Assembly (NCBI RefSeq): GCF_005938625.1
Contig: NZ_VCNJ01000005.1
Location: 62,001-126,000, forward strand
Source of the DNA: Pseudomonas fluorescens
GTDB lineage: Bacteria; Pseudomonadota; Gammaproteobacteria; Pseudomonadales; Pseudomonadaceae
Reading direction: 5' to 3'
DNA: 64,000 bases
Each line of letters begins with the position of its first letter. The first letter of the stretch is position 1. Both the position numbers and the translations under genes were made by a program. The notes beneath the pieces were generated by a model. It saw only the letters and a list, made by a program, of their open reading frames with translations, searched no databases and was not told the origin of the DNA. Shown here piece after piece: positions 19,094 to 28,037 of this stretch.

Positions 19094-19318
19094 AAGAGGG
19101 CTCTACCGTCGCCTTTGCGAATCAATTTGTCCGTTTTGCGGTTATGAATGGCTCGAAACCCTTGATGCTCAAGGGCCAGCACGCTACGCCAGCCTTTTTA
19201 GCACAGTCTCCAGATGCAATCTATCGACGGGTTTTTCCTTGACCGAAAACCCGCCCGGCGCCACTCTGGCGGCACTTTTTCAATACCGATCCGGTAGCCA
19301 ATTTTCGAGGAAAACCCA

Positions 19319-20290
19319 ATGAGCGTTCGCGTCGGGATTGTCATGGACCCTATCGCCAGCATCTCCTATAAAAAGGATAGCTCGCTGGCCATGCTGCTGG
19401 CCGCGCAGAAGCGTGGCTGGGAACTGTTCTATATGGAACAGCGCGACCTGTATCAGGGCGAAGGTCAGGCCCGCGCGCGCATGAAGCCGCTGAAAGTCTT
19501 CGCCAACCCGGAAAAATGGTTCGAACTCGACGCCGAGCAGGACAACCTGCTGAGCGATCTGGACGTGATCCTGATGCGCAAGGATCCGCCGTTCGACATG
19601 GAGTTCGTCTACTCCACCTACCTGCTCGAACAGGCCGAAACCGCTGGCGTGCTGGTGGTGAACAAGCCGCAGAGCCTGCGCGACTGCAACGAAAAACTGT
19701 TCGCCACGCTGTTCCCGCAGTGCACACCGCCAACCGTGGTCAGCCGCCGCGCCGACGTGCTGCGTGAGTTCGCCGCCAAGCATGGCGACGTGATCCTCAA
19801 GCCGCTGGACGGCATGGGCGGCACGTCGATCTTCCGTCACCGCGCGGGCGATCCGAACCTGTCGGTGATTCTGGAAACCCTGACCGCCCTCGGTGGCCAG
19901 CAGATCATGGGCCAGGCTTACCTGCCGGCAATCAAGGACGGCGACAAACGCATCCTGATGATCGACGGCGAGCCGGTGGATTACTGCCTGGCGCGGATTC
20001 CGGCGCAGGGCGAAACCCGTGGCAACCTCGCCGCCGGCGGCCGTGGTGAAGCGCGTCCGCTCACTGAAAAGGATCGCTGGATCGCCGCTCAGGTCGGCCC
20101 GACCTTGCGTGAGAAAGGTCTGCTGTTCGTCGGTCTCGATGTGATCGGCGAAAGCCTCACCGAAATCAACGTCACCAGCCCGACCTGCATCCGTGAAATC
20201 GACAATGCTTTCGGCACCGATATCGGCGGCATGTTGATGGATGCGATCGAGAAGAAGCTGCAAGCCTCGAGCCGTAAGCAGCAAGCCTGA
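19319..20290 (+). CDS. gshB: Glutathione synthetase
   Basis: 323 residues, MSVRVGIVMDPIASISYKKD, preceded by GAGGAA at the right distance. ATP-grasp enzyme joining gamma-glutamylcysteine and glycine. Visible motifs: MRKDPPFDMEFVYSTYLLEQ, LKPLDGMGGTSIFR, and the metal and substrate site FVGLDVIGESLTEINVTSPT. Length is standard. The gshB-tonB3-algH-ruvX order matches P. aeruginosa. Confidence 0.97.
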   Translation: MSVRVGIVMDPIASISYKKDSSLAMLLAAQKRGWELFYMEQRDLYQGEGQARARMKPLKVFANPEKWFELDAEQDNLLSDLDVILMRKDPPFDMEFVYSTYLLEQAETAGVLVVNKPQSLRDCNEKLFATLFPQCTPPTVVSRRADVLREFAAKHGDVILKPLDGMGGTSIFRHRAGDPNLSVILETLTALGGQQIMGQAYLPAIKDGDKRILMIDGEPVDYCLARIPAQGETRGNLAAGGRGEARPLTEKDRWIAAQVGPTLREKGLLFVGLDVIGESLTEINVTSPTCIREIDNAFGTDIGGMLMDAIEKKLQASSRKQQA

Positions 20291-20395
20291 CGGCCAGCTA
20301 CAAGCCGAAAGCCATGAGCTACAAGCTTTACTTGCAGCTTGCCGCTGAAAACTTGCAGCTGCCCTTATGTCGCTTGCCGCTTGAAGCTTGCAGCT
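20291..20395. repeat. REP-like element of the AAGCTGCAAGCTTCAAGCGGCAAG type
   Basis: Imperfect copies of GCTACAAGCTT, GCAGCTTGCCGCT and GCCGCTTGAAGCTTGCAGCT in alternating orientation fill the gap after gshB. This is a different REP family from the others in the window; only one site is seen. Confidence 0.6.
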
Positions 20396-20450
20396 AAAAA
20401 CCAACATTGCGTTATCATGCCGAGCCCGTAAAAACGCGATGTTGGTTTTT
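20396..20450 (+). terminator. 18-bp hairpin abutting the tonB3 start codon
   Basis: AAAAACCAACATTGCGTT (20396-20413) pairs with 20433-20450 over 18 positions, with one G-U pair, and a 19-base loop. It ends in five T and stops 5 bases before the tonB ATG. By form it is a terminator for gshB; by position it covers the whole ribosome-binding region of the next gene. Confidence 0.6.
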
Positions 20451-20455
20451 CTGTC

Positions 20456-21355
20456 ATGACCCTCCCGTCCGATCTGCCCGCAGAACTCGCCCACCGTGGC
20501 GTGCGCCCGGCCGATCGCCTCGGATTTACCCTGTTTCTCGCAGCGCTGATCCATTTGGCGCTGCTGCTCGGCGTCGGCTTCACGATGGTCGAGCCGAAGC
20601 AGATCAGCAAAACCCTGGAAATCACCCTCGCCACCTTCAAGAGCGAAAAGAAGCCGCAGAAGGCTGACTTTCTCGCACAGGAAAATCAGGAAGGCAGCGG
20701 CACGCTGGACAAGAAGGCGATCCCGAAGACCACTGAGGTCGCGCCGTTCCAGGACAATCAGGTCAAGAAAGTCACCCCGCCACCGGCCGCCAAGCCGGAA
20801 GTGCAGGAAGCCGCCCCGAAGGCTGCGGTGACCACGGTTGCACCGAAGCCGAAAAAAGCGCCGACCAAGAAAGAAGAAACCAAAACCGAAGTCAAACCGA
20901 CAGTCGACGCGCCAGAATTCGACAGCTCGCAGCTGTCCAGCGACATCGCCAGCCTCGAAGCCGAACTGGCCAAGGAACAACAGCTGTACGCCAAGCGCCC
21001 ACGGATTCACCGTTTGAGCGCGGCGTCGACCATGCGCGACAAGGGTGCCTGGTACAAGGACGACTGGCGCAAGAAGGTCGAGCGCATCGGCAACCTCAAT
21101 TACCCCGAAGAAGCACGGCGCAAGCAGATCTACGGCAATTTGCGCCTGATGGTCTCGATCAACCGCGACGGTTCGTTGTATGAAGTGCTGGTGCTGGAGT
21201 CTTCCGGGCAGCCGTTGCTGGATCAGGCGGCGCAGCGCATTGTCCGGTTGGCGGCACCGTTTGCCCCGTTTACCGGGGACTTGTCGGATATCGACCGCCT
21301 GGAAATCATTCGTACCTGGAAATTCGCCCGGGGCGACAAGCTCTCGAGCAACTGA
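20456..21355 (+). CDS. tonB3: TonB-family energy transducer (TonB3-like)
   Basis: 299 residues: an N-terminal membrane helix (about 23-43, GFTLFLAALIHLALLLGVGF), a Lys/Pro/Ala-rich periplasmic spacer (about 60-150), and a C-terminal TonB domain (NYPEEARRKQIYGNLRLMVS to IIRTWKFARG). The place between gshB and algH matches P. aeruginosa tonB3, reported to affect twitching, which fits the nearby pil genes. No Shine-Dalgarno is visible before the ATG at 20456; a strong hairpin lies there instead. Confidence 0.85.
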   Translation: MTLPSDLPAELAHRGVRPADRLGFTLFLAALIHLALLLGVGFTMVEPKQISKTLEITLATFKSEKKPQKADFLAQENQEGSGTLDKKAIPKTTEVAPFQDNQVKKVTPPPAAKPEVQEAAPKAAVTTVAPKPKKAPTKKEETKTEVKPTVDAPEFDSSQLSSDIASLEAELAKEQQLYAKRPRIHRLSAASTMRDKGAWYKDDWRKKVERIGNLNYPEEARRKQIYGNLRLMVSINRDGSLYEVLVLESSGQPLLDQAAQRIVRLAAPFAPFTGDLSDIDRLEIIRTWKFARGDKLSSN

Positions 21356-21372
21356 CACACCACAGAAACCTT

Positions 21373-21476
21373 GTGGGAGCGAGCTTGCTCGCGAAGAGGC
21401 CGGCACATGCACCATTGATATTGCCTGACCTGGCGCCTTCGCGAGCAAGTCGAATCGTCGCACCGTCGCTCCCACA
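21373..21476. repeat. REP pair, composite of two subtypes
   Basis: The left arm is the standard GTGGGAGCGAGCTTGCTCGCGAA. The right arm is the longer subtype, in which a TCGAATCGTCGCACCG block replaces one base between GCGAGCAAG and TCGCTCCCAC. It lies between tonB3 and algH. Confidence 0.8.
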
Positions 21477-21542
21477 TTTGATCTGCGTTGTTCTCTGATC
21501 CTCAGCTTGTCAGTTTGCCCCTTCGACGCCACACTAGCGCAC

Positions 21543-22115
21543 ATGAAAAACGTCAGCCCCAGCTACCTCAAGCATCAATTCCTGCTCGCCATGCCTCACA
21601 TGGCCGACCCGAACTTTGCCCACACCTTGACCTACATCGTCGAGCACACGGCCAATGGCGCTATGGGGATTGTGGTCAACCGGCCGCAAGAGCTGAATCT
21701 GGCCGACATCCTTGAGCAATTGCGCCCGGACATCGACCCGCCAGCACTCTGCCAGCACGTACCGATTTTCATCGGCGGACCAGTGCAGACAGATCGCGGC
21801 TTCGTCCTGCACCCGGCGGGCAAGACCTTCCAGGCCACCGCGCAACTGGACGGCGATCTGGCGCTGTCGACCTCGCAGGACGTGCTGTTCGCCATCGCGG
21901 ACGGCGTCGGCCCGGCGAAAAGCCTGATTGCCCTCGGTTACGCCGGTTGGGAAGCCGGGCAACTGGAAGCAGAACTCGCCGACAACGCCTGGCTGAACTG
22001 CCCGTACGACGCCGACATCCTGTTCAACACCAGCAGCGAACTGCGTCTGGAAGCGGCGGCCAGGCATTTGGGGATCAACCTCAGCCTGCTGACCAGCCAG
22101 GCAGGTCACGCCTGA
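21543..22115 (+). CDS. algH: AlgH / YqgE family protein (UPF0301)
   Basis: 190 residues from the ATG at 21543 (MKNVSPSYLKHQFLLAMPHM). Conserved segments: HTLTYIVEHTANGAMGIVVNRP, FIGGPVQTDRGFVLH, and the C-terminal ALGYAGWEAGQLEAELADNAW. A regulator of alginate genes in older P. aeruginosa work, but its biochemical role is unsettled. The stop codon shares a base with the ruvX start, so the two are co-translated. Confidence 0.92.
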   Translation: MKNVSPSYLKHQFLLAMPHMADPNFAHTLTYIVEHTANGAMGIVVNRPQELNLADILEQLRPDIDPPALCQHVPIFIGGPVQTDRGFVLHPAGKTFQATAQLDGDLALSTSQDVLFAIADGVGPAKSLIALGYAGWEAGQLEAELADNAWLNCPYDADILFNTSSELRLEAAARHLGINLSLLTSQAGHA

Positions 22116-22552
22116 TGGCCCTGCGCCTGATTCTCGGCTTCGACTACGGCACCAAACAGATCGGCGTCGCAGTCGGCCAGGTGATTACCGGCCAGGCCCG
22201 CGAGCTGTGCACCTTGAAGGCACAGAACGGCGTGCCGGACTGGAACCAGGTCGAAGCCCTTATAAAAGAATGGAAACCCGACGCCGTCGTCGTCGGCCTG
22301 CCGCTGAACATGGACGGCACACCGAGCGACATGTGCGTACGCGCGGAAAAATTCGCCCGCCGCCTCAATGGCCGCTTCAACCTGCCCTTCTATACCCACG
22401 ACGAACGCCTGACCACATTCGAAGCCAAAGGCGAGCGCCTGGCCCGTGGCGGCCAGAAAGGCAGTTACCGCGACAACCCGGTGGACGCCATCGCCGCCGC
22501 TCTGCTGTTGCAGGGCTGGCTCGATGAAAACTCTGCATTGTTTGAATCCTGA
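22115..22552 (+). CDS. ruvX: RuvX/YqgF family RNase H-fold nuclease
   Basis: 145 residues (MALRLILGFDYGTKQIGVAVG). RNase H-like fold with the first acidic residue in GFDYG, the THDERLTT segment, and the last Asp in NPVDAIAAALLLQ. Proposed Holliday-junction resolvase, or nuclease in 16S rRNA 5' maturation. Start chosen at the TGATG overlap with algH; the same frame stays open upstream but reads through algH. Confidence 0.92.
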   Translation: MALRLILGFDYGTKQIGVAVGQVITGQARELCTLKAQNGVPDWNQVEALIKEWKPDAVVVGLPLNMDGTPSDMCVRAEKFARRLNGRFNLPFYTHDERLTTFEAKGERLARGGQKGSYRDNPVDAIAAALLLQGWLDENSALFES

Positions 22553-22553
22553 C

Positions 22554-22576
22554 AAGCGCTTCGGCGCTTTTCTTTT
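22554..22576 (+). terminator. Hairpin with T-rich tail between ruvX and pyrR
   Basis: AAGCGC-TTCG-GCGCTT followed by TTCTTTT, starting right after the ruvX stop. A stable tetraloop stem with a T-run indicates factor-independent termination or attenuation ahead of the pyr genes. Confidence 0.65.
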
Positions 22577-22632
22577 GAGTGAAAAACCGAGCCGCGTCCA
22601 AGGACCCGGCTCGCCCCCAACAAGGAGCAACC

Positions 22633-23139
22633 ATGAGCCTGCCAAATCCCGCCGATCTGATCAGCCAGATGGCGACCCGCCTCAAGGCGCACCTTGTCCA
22701 GCGTGACATCACTGAACCGCGTTACATCGGCATTCGCACCGGCGGCATCTGGGTCGCGCAGGCCTTGCTCAAGGAATTGGGCAGCGACGCGCCACTGGGC
22801 ACGCTGGATGTTTCCTTCTACCGCGACGACTTCAGCCAGAACGGCCTGCACCCGCAAGTGCGCCCGTCCGCCCTGCCCTTCGAAATCGAAGGCCAGCATC
22901 TGGTGCTGATCGACGACGTACTGATGAGCGGCCGCACCATCCGCGCCGCCATGAACGAATTGTTCGACTACGGCCGCCCTGCCAGCGTGACCCTGGTCTG
23001 CCTGCTGGACCTCGACGCCGGCGAGCTGCCGATCCGCCCCAACGTGGTTGGCGCGACCTTGTCGCTGGCCGCCCACGAGCGGGTGAAGCTGTCCGGCCCT
23101 GAGCCGCTGACGCTCGAACTGCAAGACTTCAACCTTTAA
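22633..23139 (+). CDS. pyrR: PyrR-type protein / uracil phosphoribosyltransferase
   Basis: 168 residues from the ATG at 22633, with AAGGAG just upstream. A PRPP-binding loop is seen in [20 protein letters not shown], and [13 protein letters not shown] resembles the phosphate-binding region. In Gram-positives PyrR also attenuates pyr transcripts; in Pseudomonas that role is uncertain. First gene of pyrR-pyrB-pyrC'. Confidence 0.92.
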   Translation: MSLPNPADLISQMATRLKAHLVQRDITEPRYIGIRTGGIWVAQALLKELGSDAPLGTLDVSFYRDDFSQNGLHPQVRPSALPFEIEGQHLVLIDDVLMSGRTIRAAMNELFDYGRPASVTLVCLLDLDAGELPIRPNVVGATLSLAAHERVKLSGPEPLTLELQDFNL

Positions 23140-23166
23140 TCCGCCCTATTGAGAGTCCCCTTCGCG

Positions 23167-24171
23167 ATGACGCCTCTAGATACCAAGCGCCCGCTGCAGC
23201 TCAATGATCAGGGCCAGCTGCGCCACTTCCTCTCGCTCGACGGCCTGCGTCGTGAGTTGCTGACGGAAATCCTCGACACTGCCGACTCGTTCCTCGAAGT
23301 CGGTGCCCGGGCGGTGAAGAAAGTCCCGTTGCTGCGCGGCAAGACCGTGTGCAACGTGTTCTTCGAAAACTCCACGCGCACCCGCACCACCTTCGAACTG
23401 GCGGCCCAGCGGCTGTCGGCGGACGTGATCACCCTGAACGTGTCGACCTCGTCGGCCAGCAAGGGCGAAACCCTGCTCGACACCCTGCGCAACCTCGAAG
23501 CCATGGCCGCCGACATGTTCGTCGTGCGCCACGGTGATTCCGGTGCCGCACACTTCATAGCCGAGCACGTGTGCCCGCAAGTGGCGATCATCAACGGCGG
23601 CGACGGCCGTCACGCCCACCCGACGCAGGGCATGCTCGACATGCTCACCATCCGTCGGCACAAGGGCGGCTTTGAAAACCTCTCGGTGGCCATCGTCGGC
23701 GACATCCTGCACTCGCGGGTCGCGCGCTCGAACATGCTCGCGCTGAAAACCCTCGGTTGCCCGGACATCCGCGTGATTGCGCCGAAAACGCTGCTGCCGA
23801 TCGGCATCGAGCAATACGGCGTCAAGGTCTACACCGACATGACCGAAGGTCTGAAGGACGTCGACGTGGTGATCATGTTGCGCTTGCAGCGTGAACGCAT
23901 GACCGGCGGCCTGCTGCCGAGCGAAGGCGAGTTCTACCGCCTGTTCGGCCTGACCACCGCGCGTCTGGCCGGGGCTAAACCCGATTGCATCGTCATGCAC
24001 CCGGGGCCGATCAACCGTGGCGTGGAGATCGAGTCCGCAGTGGCCGACGGCCCGCACTCGGTGATCCTCAATCAGGTCACCTACGGCATCGCAATTCGTA
24101 TGGCCGTGCTGTCCATGGCCATGAGCGGGCAAACCGCGCAGCGTCAATTCGAGCAGGAGAACGCCCAGTGA
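23167..24171 (+). CDS. pyrB: Aspartate carbamoyltransferase catalytic chain
   Basis: 334 residues from the ATG at 23167; an in-frame TTG at 23149 is less likely. Carbamoyl-phosphate site [12 protein letters not shown], loop [14 protein letters not shown], and the aspartate-binding MLRLQRERM. The N-terminal extension before the catalytic core is typical of pseudomonad ATCase, a dodecamer with the inactive dihydroorotase homologue encoded next. It overlaps pyrC' by 4 bases. Confidence 0.97.
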   Translation: MTPLDTKRPLQLNDQGQLRHFLSLDGLRRELLTEILDTADSFLEVGARAVKKVPLLRGKTVCNVFFENSTRTRTTFELAAQRLSADVITLNVSTSSASKGETLLDTLRNLEAMAADMFVVRHGDSGAAHFIAEHVCPQVAIINGGDGRHAHPTQGMLDMLTIRRHKGGFENLSVAIVGDILHSRVARSNMLALKTLGCPDIRVIAPKTLLPIGIEQYGVKVYTDMTEGLKDVDVVIMLRLQRERMTGGLLPSEGEFYRLFGLTTARLAGAKPDCIVMHPGPINRGVEIESAVADGPHSVILNQVTYGIAIRMAVLSMAMSGQTAQRQFEQENAQ

Positions 24172-25439
24172 AGCTCAGCATTCTCGGCGCACGCGTCATC
24201 GATCCAAGCAGTGGCCTGGATCAAGTTACCGACATTCATGTTGAAGCCTGCAAGATCGTCGCCCTCGGCGCCGCCCCAGCGGGTTTCACGGCAGTAGAAA
24301 CCATTGATGCCCAAGGCCTTGTCGCCGCTCCGGGCCTGGTTGATCTGAACGTGGCCCTGCGCGAGCCGGGTTACAGCCGCAAAGGCTCGATCATCAGCGA
24401 AACCCGCGCAGCGGCCGCCGGTGGTGTGACCAGCCTGTGCTGCCCGCCGAAAACCAAACCGGTGCTCGACACCTCCGCCGTCGCCGAACTGATCCTCGAC
24501 CGCGCCCGCGAAGCCGGCAACACCAAGGTGTTTCCGATTGGCGCGCTGAGCAAAGGCCTGGATGGCGAGCAACTGGCTGAGCTGGTTGCATTGCGCGACG
24601 CTGGTTGCGTGGCGTTCGGCAATGGTCTGGAGAGCTTCCGCAATACCCGCACGCTGTGCCGGGCACTGGAATACGCAGCAACTTTCGACCTGACGGTGAT
24701 TTTCAACTCGCAGGATCATGATCTGGCTGAAGGTGGTTTGGCCCATGAAGGCGCGGTTGCCAGTTTCCTCGGCCTGCCGGGGATTCCGGAAACCGCTGAA
24801 ACCGTAGCATTGGCCCGTGATCTGTTGCTGGTCGAGCAGACTGGCGTTCGTGCGCATTTCAGTCAGTTGACCAGCGCTCGCGGTGTTGCCCTGATTGCTC
24901 AGGCTCAGGCCCGTGGTTTGAAGGTGACGGCGGACGTGGCGTTGTATCAGCTGATTTTGACTGACGAAGCGCTGATCGACTTCAGCAGCCTGTATCACGT
25001 GCAGCCGCCGCTGCGTACGCGTGCTGACCGTGATGGCTTGCGTGAAGCGGTGAAGTCCGGCGTGGTTTCGGCGATTTCCAGCCATCACCAGCCGCACGAA
25101 CGCGATGCCAAACTGGCGCCGTTCGGCGCGACAGAGCCGGGCATCAGCAGCGTTGAGCTGTTGCTGCCATTGGCGATGACGCTGGTGGAGGATGGTTTGC
25201 TCGATCTGCCGACCTTGCTGGCGCGTTTGAGCGCAGGCCCGGCGGAAGCGCTACGTCTGCCGGCTGGCAAACTGGCCGTGGGTGGGGCGGCGGATATCGT
25301 GCTGTTCGATCCACAGGCGTCGACGGTGGCCGGTGAAAACTGGTTGTCGAAGGGTGAGAACTGCCCGTTCATTGGGCACACTTTGCCGGGTGTGGTTCGC
25401 TACACCCTGGTGGACGGGCGGATCAGTCACCAGGTTTGA
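24168..25439 (+). CDS. pyrC': Dihydroorotase-like ATCase partner PyrC' (inactive)
   Basis: 423 residues starting with GTG at 24168 inside the pyrB stop (GTGA). Amidohydrolase fold, but the usual metal-binding DxHxH motif reads [10 protein letters not shown], so both histidines are lost. Later metal ligands are also changed. This agrees with the structural, non-catalytic PyrC' of pseudomonads, which is needed to assemble ATCase; an active dihydroorotase must be encoded elsewhere. The stop is followed by a REP pair. Confidence 0.93.
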   Translation: MKLSILGARVIDPSSGLDQVTDIHVEACKIVALGAAPAGFTAVETIDAQGLVAAPGLVDLNVALREPGYSRKGSIISETRAAAAGGVTSLCCPPKTKPVLDTSAVAELILDRAREAGNTKVFPIGALSKGLDGEQLAELVALRDAGCVAFGNGLESFRNTRTLCRALEYAATFDLTVIFNSQDHDLAEGGLAHEGAVASFLGLPGIPETAETVALARDLLLVEQTGVRAHFSQLTSARGVALIAQAQARGLKVTADVALYQLILTDEALIDFSSLYHVQPPLRTRADRDGLREAVKSGVVSAISSHHQPHERDAKLAPFGATEPGISSVELLLPLAMTLVEDGLLDLPTLLARLSAGPAEALRLPAGKLAVGGAADIVLFDPQASTVAGENWLSKGENCPFIGHTLPGVVRYTLVDGRISHQV

Positions 25440-25455
25440 TACCGGGTTGCCCCCA

Positions 25456-25520
25456 TTCGCGAGCAAGCTCGCTCCCACAAGGATCACCGCGAACCCTGTG
25501 GGAGCGAGCTTGCTCGCGAA
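25456..25520. repeat. REP pair, family GTGGGAGCGAGCTTGCTCGCGAA
   Basis: Two inverted copies (25456-25478 and 25498-25520) between the convergent pyrC' and TM2 genes; likely acts as the shared transcript end. Confidence 0.85.
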
Positions 25521-25523
25521 GCT

Positions 25524-25955
25524 TTACTGGAAGGCGCCTCTACCTTCAGCGTTACGCACCGACACCTGATCATTCAGCGTCCAGAAGTCATACAACACCC
25601 CCAGAAAGAACAACCCGCCTGTCAGCAGATAGATCAGCCCGCTGATCCACTTTCCCTGATACATCCGGTGCACGCCCAGCGCACCAAGGAACGTCAGCAG
25701 AATCCACGCCACGTTGTACTCGATCGGCCCGGCGGTAAAACGCAGATCCGCCTCGCGATCCATCGCCGGGATCAGAAACAGGTCGATCAACCAGCCAATG
25801 CCCAGCAAACCGAAGGTGAAGAACCAGATCGTCCCGGTCACCGGTTTACCGTAATAGAAGCGGTGGGCGCCGGTAAAACCGAAAATCCACAGCAGATAAC
25901 CGATGATTTTGCTGTGCGTATCTTGCGGCTGACCAATTTGTTGATAGGGGTTCAT
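25524..25955 (-). CDS. TM2-domain membrane protein
   Basis: 143 residues with two halves of the same type, each with paired helices: KIIGYLLWIFGFTGAHRFYYG and WILLTFLGALGVHRMYQGKW, both followed by a second hydrophobic helix with a Gly-rich turn. The GxHRFYxG motif marks TM2 domains. Inner-membrane location is predicted; function is unknown. Single gene, divergent from the C40 peptidase gene. Confidence 0.85.
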   Translation of the reverse strand: MNPYQQIGQPQDTHSKIIGYLLWIFGFTGAHRFYYGKPVTGTIWFFTFGLLGIGWLIDLFLIPAMDREADLRFTAGPIEYNVAWILLTFLGALGVHRMYQGKWISGLIYLLTGGLFFLGVLYDFWTLNDQVSVRNAEGRGAFQ

Positions 25956-26203
25956 GAAGACCTCGATTCACGCGATAGATAAATATTCTTGAATTCTTTG
26001 TGACTTTTTTACAGGTAGCCGACGTACGGCAAATGTTACCGTTGCTACCGTCAAAGCCTTATAGCACCTGACTTCTGTCCGACAATTGCGTCCATTTGCC
26101 GCTTATTTGGTTCCGTTGGCCGCCAACTGAATCGACCAACGGACTCGGAATGAAAAAAAACTCTGTTATAAAGTTGCGCGCTATCACTGAAGAGCCACGC
26201 CTA

Positions 26204-26821
26204 ATGCGACCATTTTTCAAGACATGGCTAACCATCTGCCTATTAATGCCACTGGCCGCCCACGCCACCAATCGTGAGCAACGTCTTCCCAACGTTAACG
26301 GCTTCACCCCTAAATCCCATGCTTCGGCTCCTTCGAGCAAAAGCAGCAAAAGCAAAACCACCACGCTGAGCAGCAAGAGCCACAGCAAGCTGGTGCCACC
26401 GATGGCCAGCAAGGAAAGCAGCAATGTGCTGAGCCGTGCGGTAAACGTTCTCGGTACACCTTATCGTTGGGGCGGCAGCAGCCCAAGTAAAGGCTTCGAT
26501 TGCAGCGGTCTGGTGAAATACGCGTTCAACGACGCTACGTTCGACCTGCCACGCACCTCGAACGCCATGGCCAGCGGCCACGGCGAGAAAGTCGAGCGCA
26601 AGGATCTGAAGCCAGGCGACCTGATTTTCTTCAACATCAAGAGCCGTCGGGTCAACCACGTTGCCATCTACCTGGGTAACGACCGCTTCATCCACGCGCC
26701 TCGTCGTGGCAAAGCAGTGAGCATCGATACGCTGAACAAGCCGTACTGGCAGCAGCATTACGTGGTTGCCAAGCGTGTGTTGCCGAAAGAGCAGAGCCAG
26801 ATGCGCGTGGTTCAGCGCTAA
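26204..26821 (+). CDS. Secreted NlpC/P60 (C40) peptidase
   Basis: 205 residues from the ATG at 26204, which gives a clean signal peptide (MRPFFKTWLTICLLMPLAAHA); an in-frame ATG at 26150 is possible. A Ser/Lys-rich low-complexity linker (about 35-70) precedes the NlpC/P60 domain, with catalytic Cys in GFDCSGLVKYAF, His in VNHVAIYLG and a third polar residue (His) in FIHAPRRG. Likely cuts peptidoglycan stem peptides in the periplasm. Convergent with pilT across a REP element. Confidence 0.88.
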   Translation: MRPFFKTWLTICLLMPLAAHATNREQRLPNVNGFTPKSHASAPSSKSSKSKTTTLSSKSHSKLVPPMASKESSNVLSRAVNVLGTPYRWGGSSPSKGFDCSGLVKYAFNDATFDLPRTSNAMASGHGEKVERKDLKPGDLIFFNIKSRRVNHVAIYLGNDRFIHAPRRGKAVSIDTLNKPYWQQHYVVAKRVLPKEQSQMRVVQR

Positions 26822-26830
26822 CACCATACC

Positions 26831-26940
26831 GATCGTTCCCACGCTCCGCGTGGGAATGCCTCAATGGACGCTCCGCGTCCGCTTCGGCAGGGACGCAGAG
26901 CGTCCCGGGCTTCATTCCCACGCAGAGCGTGGGAACGATC
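26831..26940. repeat. REP pair, family GATCGTTCCCACGCTCCGCGTGGGAA
   Basis: Begins GATCGTTCCCACGCTCCGCG, ends CGCAGAGCGTGGGAACGATC, with an inner GGACGC/GCGTCC pair. It lies between the convergent C40 peptidase and pilT genes. Confidence 0.85.
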
Positions 26941-26946
26941 ACTCCC

Positions 26947-27981
26947 TCAGAAATTATCCGGCGTCCGCGCCTTCTCCCGCGCGTGCTCGCGGCTGATCAA
27001 ACCCTTGGTCACCAGATCCTTCAGGCACATGTCCAGTGTCTGCATCCCCAACGACCCACCCGTCTGAATCGCCGAATACATCTGTGCGACCTTGTCCTCG
27101 CGGATCAGGTTACGGATCGCCGACGTCCCCAGCATGATCTCGTGCGCCGCCACCCGCCCGCCGCCGGTCTTCTTGATCAGAGTCTGCGAAACCACCGCCA
27201 GCAACGACTCCGACAGCATCGAACGGACCATCGACTTCTCGTCCCCGGGGAACACGTCGACCACGCGGTCGATGGTTTTCGCCGCTGAAGTGGTGTGCAG
27301 CGTGCCGAACACCAGATGTCCGGTCTCAGCGGCAGTCAGCGCCAGACGAATGGTTTCCAGATCGCGCATTTCGCCAACCAGAATCACATCCGGGTCTTCG
27401 CGCAACGCTGAACGCAACGCGGTGGCGAAACTGCGAGTATCACGGTGAACTTCGCGCTGATTGATCAGGCATTTGCGCGATTCGTGGACAAATTCGATCG
27501 GATCTTCAATGGTCAGGATATGGTGATGACGGTGGGTATTGAGGTAATCGATCATCGCCGCCAACGTGGTCGATTTGCCGGAACCGGTCGGCCCGGTGAC
27601 CAGCACCAGCCCACGCGGCGCATCGGTGATCTTGCGGAAGACGTCGCCCATGGCCAGGTCTTCCATGCTCAACACTTTCGACGGAATGGTACGAAACACC
27701 GCCCCGGCGCCACGGTTCTGGTTGAAGGCGTTAACCCGGAAACGCGCGACACCCGGCACTTCAAAGGAAAAGTCGGTTTCCAGATGTTTCTCGAAGTCGA
27801 CGCGCTGGGTGTCGTTCATGATGTCGTAGATCAATTCGTGCACTTGCTTGTGATCCAGCGCCGGCAGATTGATCCGCCGCACATCGCCATCAACACGGAT
27901 CATCGGCGGCAGACCGGCCGACAGGTGCAGGTCGGAAGCGCCCTGTTTGGCGCTGAAGGCCAGCAATTCAGTGATATCCAT
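26947..27981 (-). CDS. pilT: Pilus retraction ATPase PilT
   Basis: 344 residues from the ATG at 27981 (MDITELLAFSAKQGASDLHLS). Walker A GPTGSGKSTT, Walker B region DPDVILVGEMRD, histidine-box segment GHLVFGTLHTTSA, and the C-terminal SAIRNLIRED motif required for retraction. Powers type IV pilus retraction, so it serves the same machine as the pil-chp genes. The usual neighbour pilU is not present; a REP pair follows instead. Confidence 0.96.
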   Translation of the reverse strand: MDITELLAFSAKQGASDLHLSAGLPPMIRVDGDVRRINLPALDHKQVHELIYDIMNDTQRVDFEKHLETDFSFEVPGVARFRVNAFNQNRGAGAVFRTIPSKVLSMEDLAMGDVFRKITDAPRGLVLVTGPTGSGKSTTLAAMIDYLNTHRHHHILTIEDPIEFVHESRKCLINQREVHRDTRSFATALRSALREDPDVILVGEMRDLETIRLALTAAETGHLVFGTLHTTSAAKTIDRVVDVFPGDEKSMVRSMLSESLLAVVSQTLIKKTGGGRVAAHEIMLGTSAIRNLIREDKVAQMYSAIQTGGSLGMQTLDMCLKDLVTKGLISREHAREKARTPDNF

Positions 27982-28037
27982 AGCGCTCCTCAATTCCAGT
28001 AGAATGCCGCGAACCTTCAGACCGCCGGCGCCTCTTG

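Noticed and set aside
19280..21544. 754-codon frame antisense to gshB and tonB3
   Set aside because: Overlaps two well-identified genes on the other strand and a REP element; no family features.
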